Part shown: positions 61,401 through 64,000 of the stretch, piece by piece
How the letters are laid out: each line of letters begins with the position of its first letter
Numbering within the stretch: position 1 is the stretch's first letter
Assembly (NCBI RefSeq): GCF_000720725.1
Contig: NZ_JOCQ01000036.1
Coordinates: 12,630-76,629, forward strand
Length of the DNA stretch: 64,000 nucleotides
Source of the DNA: Streptomyces rimosus subsp. rimosus
GTDB taxonomy: Bacteria > Actinomycetota > Actinomycetes > Streptomycetales > Streptomycetaceae
Direction: 5' to 3'
Translations under genes and position numbers: made by a program
The notes under the pieces: model-generated
What the model was told of the DNA's origin: nothing
Seen by the model: the letters and a program-made list of their open reading frames with translations, nothing else
The model's database searches: none

Positions 61401-62339
61401 ATGATCAACTTGGAGCGGCTGCGCGCCCTTGCCGCGGTGGACACCCACGGTTCCATCGCACGGGCGGCACAGGCCCTGCACATCACGCCGTCCGGTATGA
61501 GCCAGCAGCTGAGCAAGCTGGAACGGGAATGCGGGCACCGCCTCACGGAGCCGGAGGGGCGCAGCGTACGGCTGACCCATGCCGGCCGGGTGCTCGCGGA
61601 CCATGCGGCCGCGGTCATGTCCCAACTGGCCGCGGCCGAGGACGATCTCGCCGCGCTGGATGACGAAGTTCTCGGCCCGCTCCGGATAGGCGCCATCGGC
61701 AGCGCCATACGAACCCTGCTACCTGCCACATTGGCCGCACTGACCACACGCCACCCCCGACTCGCCCCCACGGTGCGTGACGGTGAGGTGGCCGAACTGC
61801 TCCCCGCACTCCTGCGCGGCGACCTCGACCTGCTCCTCATAGAGAACTGGTCGAACCGGCCGCGGCACCTGCCGGAAGGCGTGGCCGTACGCACGCTCGT
61901 CACCGAAGAAGCACAGGTGGCGCTCCAGGAGGCGCACCCGCTCGGCGACCGGCCCATCCTCCGCCTTGCCGACCTCGACGGCATGCCGTGGGCGGCCTGT
62001 CCGCCCGGGGCCGAGCCGCGCGAGGCACTCGTACAGGCCCTGCGTACCTGCGGCGTCGAGCCAGCCCTCCGCTACAGCATCAGCGACCACGCCACCCAGC
62101 TCACCTTGGTGGCCGCCGGACTGACCGCCGCGCTCGTCCCCGCAGCGGCCTGCCGCCACGCCCCGCCCGGCGTCCGATTCCTGCCCACCGATCCGCCGCT
62201 CCGGCGCGAAGTCCAGGCGGCCTGGCGCCCTCGTACGGAGACCCCGCCTGTACGCGTGTGCCTCGACGCCCTCACGCACGCGTCCACCACCCGACTCGGC
62301 GATCTTGGTGTGGGGGATGCGGCTGAGTCGGCGATGTGA
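61401..62339 (+). CDS. LysR family transcriptional regulator
   Basis: This 312-residue regulator has the N-terminal HTH LERLRALAAVDTHGSIARAAQALHITPSGMSQQLSKLERECG. The substrate-binding domain includes LRIGAIGSAIRTLLPATL and LLIENWSNRPRHLPEGV. A TAGCCT -10 box at 61389-61394 puts the transcript start at the ATG, so the mRNA is probably leaderless. It is divergent from the EamA exporter with a LysR box between, the usual autorepressed LysR/exporter arrangement. The effector is unknown. Confidence 0.93.
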   Translation: MINLERLRALAAVDTHGSIARAAQALHITPSGMSQQLSKLERECGHRLTEPEGRSVRLTHAGRVLADHAAAVMSQLAAAEDDLAALDDEVLGPLRIGAIGSAIRTLLPATLAALTTRHPRLAPTVRDGEVAELLPALLRGDLDLLLIENWSNRPRHLPEGVAVRTLVTEEAQVALQEAHPLGDRPILRLADLDGMPWAACPPGAEPREALVQALRTCGVEPALRYSISDHATQLTLVAAGLTAALVPAAACRHAPPGVRFLPTDPPLRREVQAAWRPRTETPPVRVCLDALTHASTTRLGDLGVGDAAESAM

Positions 62340-62527
62340 AAGCCGTGGGTTCCGTGGATGCAGACGTGGCGGCAGTGGGCTCCGTGGGTGCAGCGGGCTC
62401 AGCGCAGCCCAAATCTCACCGCCGCCGAGAACCGATCGCGCGAAAGCGACGTGGGTTAAGTTGGCCACTGCTGATGCAAACGCCAGCACCGTGACCGGCA
62501 GAACCACCACCTAAGGAGGGGCAATTC

Positions 62528-62929
62528 ATGGCAGATTCTGACATCCCGGGCCATGTTTCCGGCCAACCGCCCACACCTCCCCCTCCCCCGCCGCCACCCC
62601 CGCCCCCACCACACGCGGGCCCGGCGGACAACGGCCCGCGACCGGTCCCGTCCACCCCGGAGGAAGCGCGGGAAATCGGCCGGCACCACTTCCCCGAGGT
62701 CGGCTCGCCCGGCGGCCCGTCCGGCCTGTTCGTCCACGAGTTCGACGTCGGCTACCTCGTACGCGCGAGTTGGCCGGCCCCGACGGACCCGCAGGCGCCA
62801 CCGGCCGACCCGGGCGGCAGCAGCGTGGCCATCTCCAAGATCAACGGAGATGTGACCTTTCTGCCGAACCATCCTCCGGAGGAGGCCGTGAAGATCTACC
62901 ACCGGTGGTATCGGCCCAGCACTTCGTGA
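62528..62929 (+). CDS. Poly-proline protein, possible immunity-like partner of T7SS cluster
   Basis: This 133-residue protein starts at ATG 62528 behind AAGGAGGGG. Residues 17-28 are twelve consecutive prolines. The remaining part ends in SSVAISKINGDVTFLPNHPPEEAVKIYHRWY, a pattern reminiscent of YrhB/Imm35-type immunity domains (a beta-strand pair, GDV turn, then PPEEA helix). That similarity is weak and from memory. Its position just before a secretion-substrate-like gene and a predicted T7SS effector fits an immunity or accessory role. Function is not established. Confidence 0.7.
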   Translation: MADSDIPGHVSGQPPTPPPPPPPPPPPPHAGPADNGPRPVPSTPEEAREIGRHHFPEVGSPGGPSGLFVHEFDVGYLVRASWPAPTDPQAPPADPGGSSVAISKINGDVTFLPNHPPEEAVKIYHRWYRPSTS

Positions 62930-63146
62930 GGGCACGCAAGTCCTGACGGGCTAGAACCTGATGGCGCGTGGCCCGACGAGGCAGGACCTGCCGAAGAGGA
63001 CTCGAAGCAGGGCCCGAAGCAGCGCGGCTGCCCTTCGGTGTCGCATCGATGTCCGGCCTCGTACGGACCCTTGGCAACATCTAGACTTTGGCATGAACAT
63101 CTCTTTGGGCAGCACCTGAAGAAGGCACGGACAACTCGGGGGCGTT

Positions 63147-63641
63147 GTGGGAGCAGGTGGGTTCCAGACCGAGGTGGAGTCCCTGAAGGCGGAGGGCACC
63201 AACTTCGTCAAGCTGGGTGAGGACTTCCAGGCATCGGTCGTACGGCTGATGGACGGGCTGAGCGCGCTGGGCGCGGGCCCGCCGGGCACACAGGCGCCGG
63301 GCGGCGACCAGAAGGAGCCGGAGAAGTCGTTCGGTCAGCAGTTCATGAGCGGGCTGACGACGTTCGACAGCAAGGCGGACATGCCGCCGTGGGGCGATGA
63401 CGACATCGGCGAGAAGTTCGGTGTCGTCTACGAGGGCGTACGCGACGGCATGTACGAGTCGATGGGCCATCTGTCCTCGAAGCTCCAGGAGATCGGCAAG
63501 GCGCTGAACTCCATGTCCAAGAATTACGCGGAAGGCGAGGACTTCAGCGACTCACTGATCAAGCAGCACGTGCCCAATCCGCAGGACCCCAACGCCTCGG
63601 TCAAGCTGATCTCGCACTTGGAAAAGCCCAAGACGCACTGA
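63147..63641 (+). CDS. WXG/ESX-associated protein, predicted helical
   Basis: This 164-residue protein starts at GTG 63147 behind GGGGG. It is helical, with GFQTEVESLKAEGTNFVKLGEDFQASVVRLMDGLSAL at the N terminus and SMGHLSSKLQEIGKALNSMSKNYAEGEDFSDSLIKQH at the C terminus. The latter resembles WXG100-type helices that pair before type VII secretion. No WXG tripeptide is present, so it may be a chaperone-like partner for the downstream effector rather than a classic EsxA/B. It lies 278 bases upstream of the truncated effector gene. Confidence 0.75.
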   Translation: MGAGGFQTEVESLKAEGTNFVKLGEDFQASVVRLMDGLSALGAGPPGTQAPGGDQKEPEKSFGQQFMSGLTTFDSKADMPPWGDDDIGEKFGVVYEGVRDGMYESMGHLSSKLQEIGKALNSMSKNYAEGEDFSDSLIKQHVPNPQDPNASVKLISHLEKPKTH

Positions 63642-63918
63642 CGGGCAGGGCCGGCAGGACATCCGACCCCGCAAACCCCGCAGACCCGGCAGACCCGGCA
63701 GGTCCGCGAGGCGGCGGACGGCGGACGGCGGCGGACACCCGGATACGTGTCGGCCGTACGCAACCAGCCACCGCCCACCGCCGCCCACGGTCCCGCCGGT
63801 TCACCGCCATCCGCCTCGCCGTCACCACCGTCCGTCTCGCCGTCACCGCCACACCGTCACCACCGCCACCGCCGGTCACCGGCGTGTCGCACACGCACGT
63901 TCACGGGGGAGTTTCGTC
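63642..63918. other. Low-complexity intergenic region within the T7SS cluster
   Basis: The 277 bases consist of short imperfect repeats (GCAGACCCGGCAGACCCGG, CCGCCGTCACC types) with no plausible coding frame. The end carries the ribosome site GGGGGAG before the next gene. Confidence 0.6.
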
Positions 63919-64000
63919 TTGTCTCTCATGCTGCCGGATCCGCTGGAGTGGGTCCTGGACATGCTCGGTTTCAACTGGCCGCATGCCGACGAGGACAAGC
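63919..64000 (+). CDS. Start of a predicted type VII secretion effector (partial)
   Basis: TTG 63919, seven bases after GGGGGAG, opens MSLMLPDPLEWVLDMLGFNW and continues PHADEDK to the window edge. This short sequence matches the N-terminal pattern of large Streptomyces WXG-like polymorphic toxins (LPDxLxWxLDxLGxxWPxxDEDK). An ATG at 63928 is an alternative start with poorer ribosome-site spacing. Only 27 codons are visible, so the toxin domain cannot be identified. Confidence 0.6.
   Translation, partial: MSLMLPDPLEWVLDMLGFNWPHADEDK

Overview
The window is very GC-rich with strong third-position GC bias, GTG/TTG starts, leaderless promoters and TAGACT-type -10 boxes. Together with Streptomyces-type gene content (twin-arginine secreted hydrolases, F420-type nitroreductase, type VII secretion substrates) this points to a Streptomyces or close relative. 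No rRNA, tRNA, CRISPR, phage or transposase genes were found. About 44 protein genes are supported, two of them cut by the window edges.

Left part (1-20.9 kb): a membrane-anchored hydrolase/ABC-ATPase fusion, a flavin monooxygenase and an acetyltransferase precede a complete myo-inositol catabolic locus. One arm runs leftward (iolC, a Cgl0159-type aldolase, iolB, iolD, mmsA/iolA). The divergent arm runs rightward (an iolE-like dehydratase, an iolG-like dehydrogenase, an isomerase and an iolT-like transporter). A small HTH protein, a ketopantoate reductase and a second inositol dehydrogenase follow. The shared control region and the promoter of the distant dehydrogenase carry related inverted-repeat or half-site elements, which may be an iol regulon operator. 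No cognate regulator is recognised in the window.

Middle (20.9-38.5 kb): a copper chaperone and copper P-type ATPase lie behind a textbook CsoR-type operator. Citrate synthase and a RecD2-like helicase come next. Then follows a compact three-gene operon (Gfo/Idh/MocA oxidoreductase, DUF993 protein, TIM-barrel isomerase) divergent from a LacI-type regulator, with a 16-bp LacI-family operator between them. A MarR-GNAT fusion with tandem palindromic operators, another sugar isomerase and a NagZ-like GH3 enzyme complete what looks like an uncharacterised sugar-derivative catabolic island.

Right part (38.5-64 kb): cell-envelope and secreted functions (S37 peptidase, fused ABC exporter, phytase-like lipoprotein, penicillin-binding protein, secreted GH65 enzyme). 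A TetR-controlled unit follows, with an atypical ABC ATPase and a YhgE/Pip membrane protein. Then come NAD-malic enzyme, an F420-type nitroreductase/hemerythrin fusion with a long, structured leader, a solitary kdpB without kdpA or kdpC, a divergent EamA exporter/LysR pair, and the start of a type VII secretion effector cluster. Several intergenic regions hold short tandem repeats.
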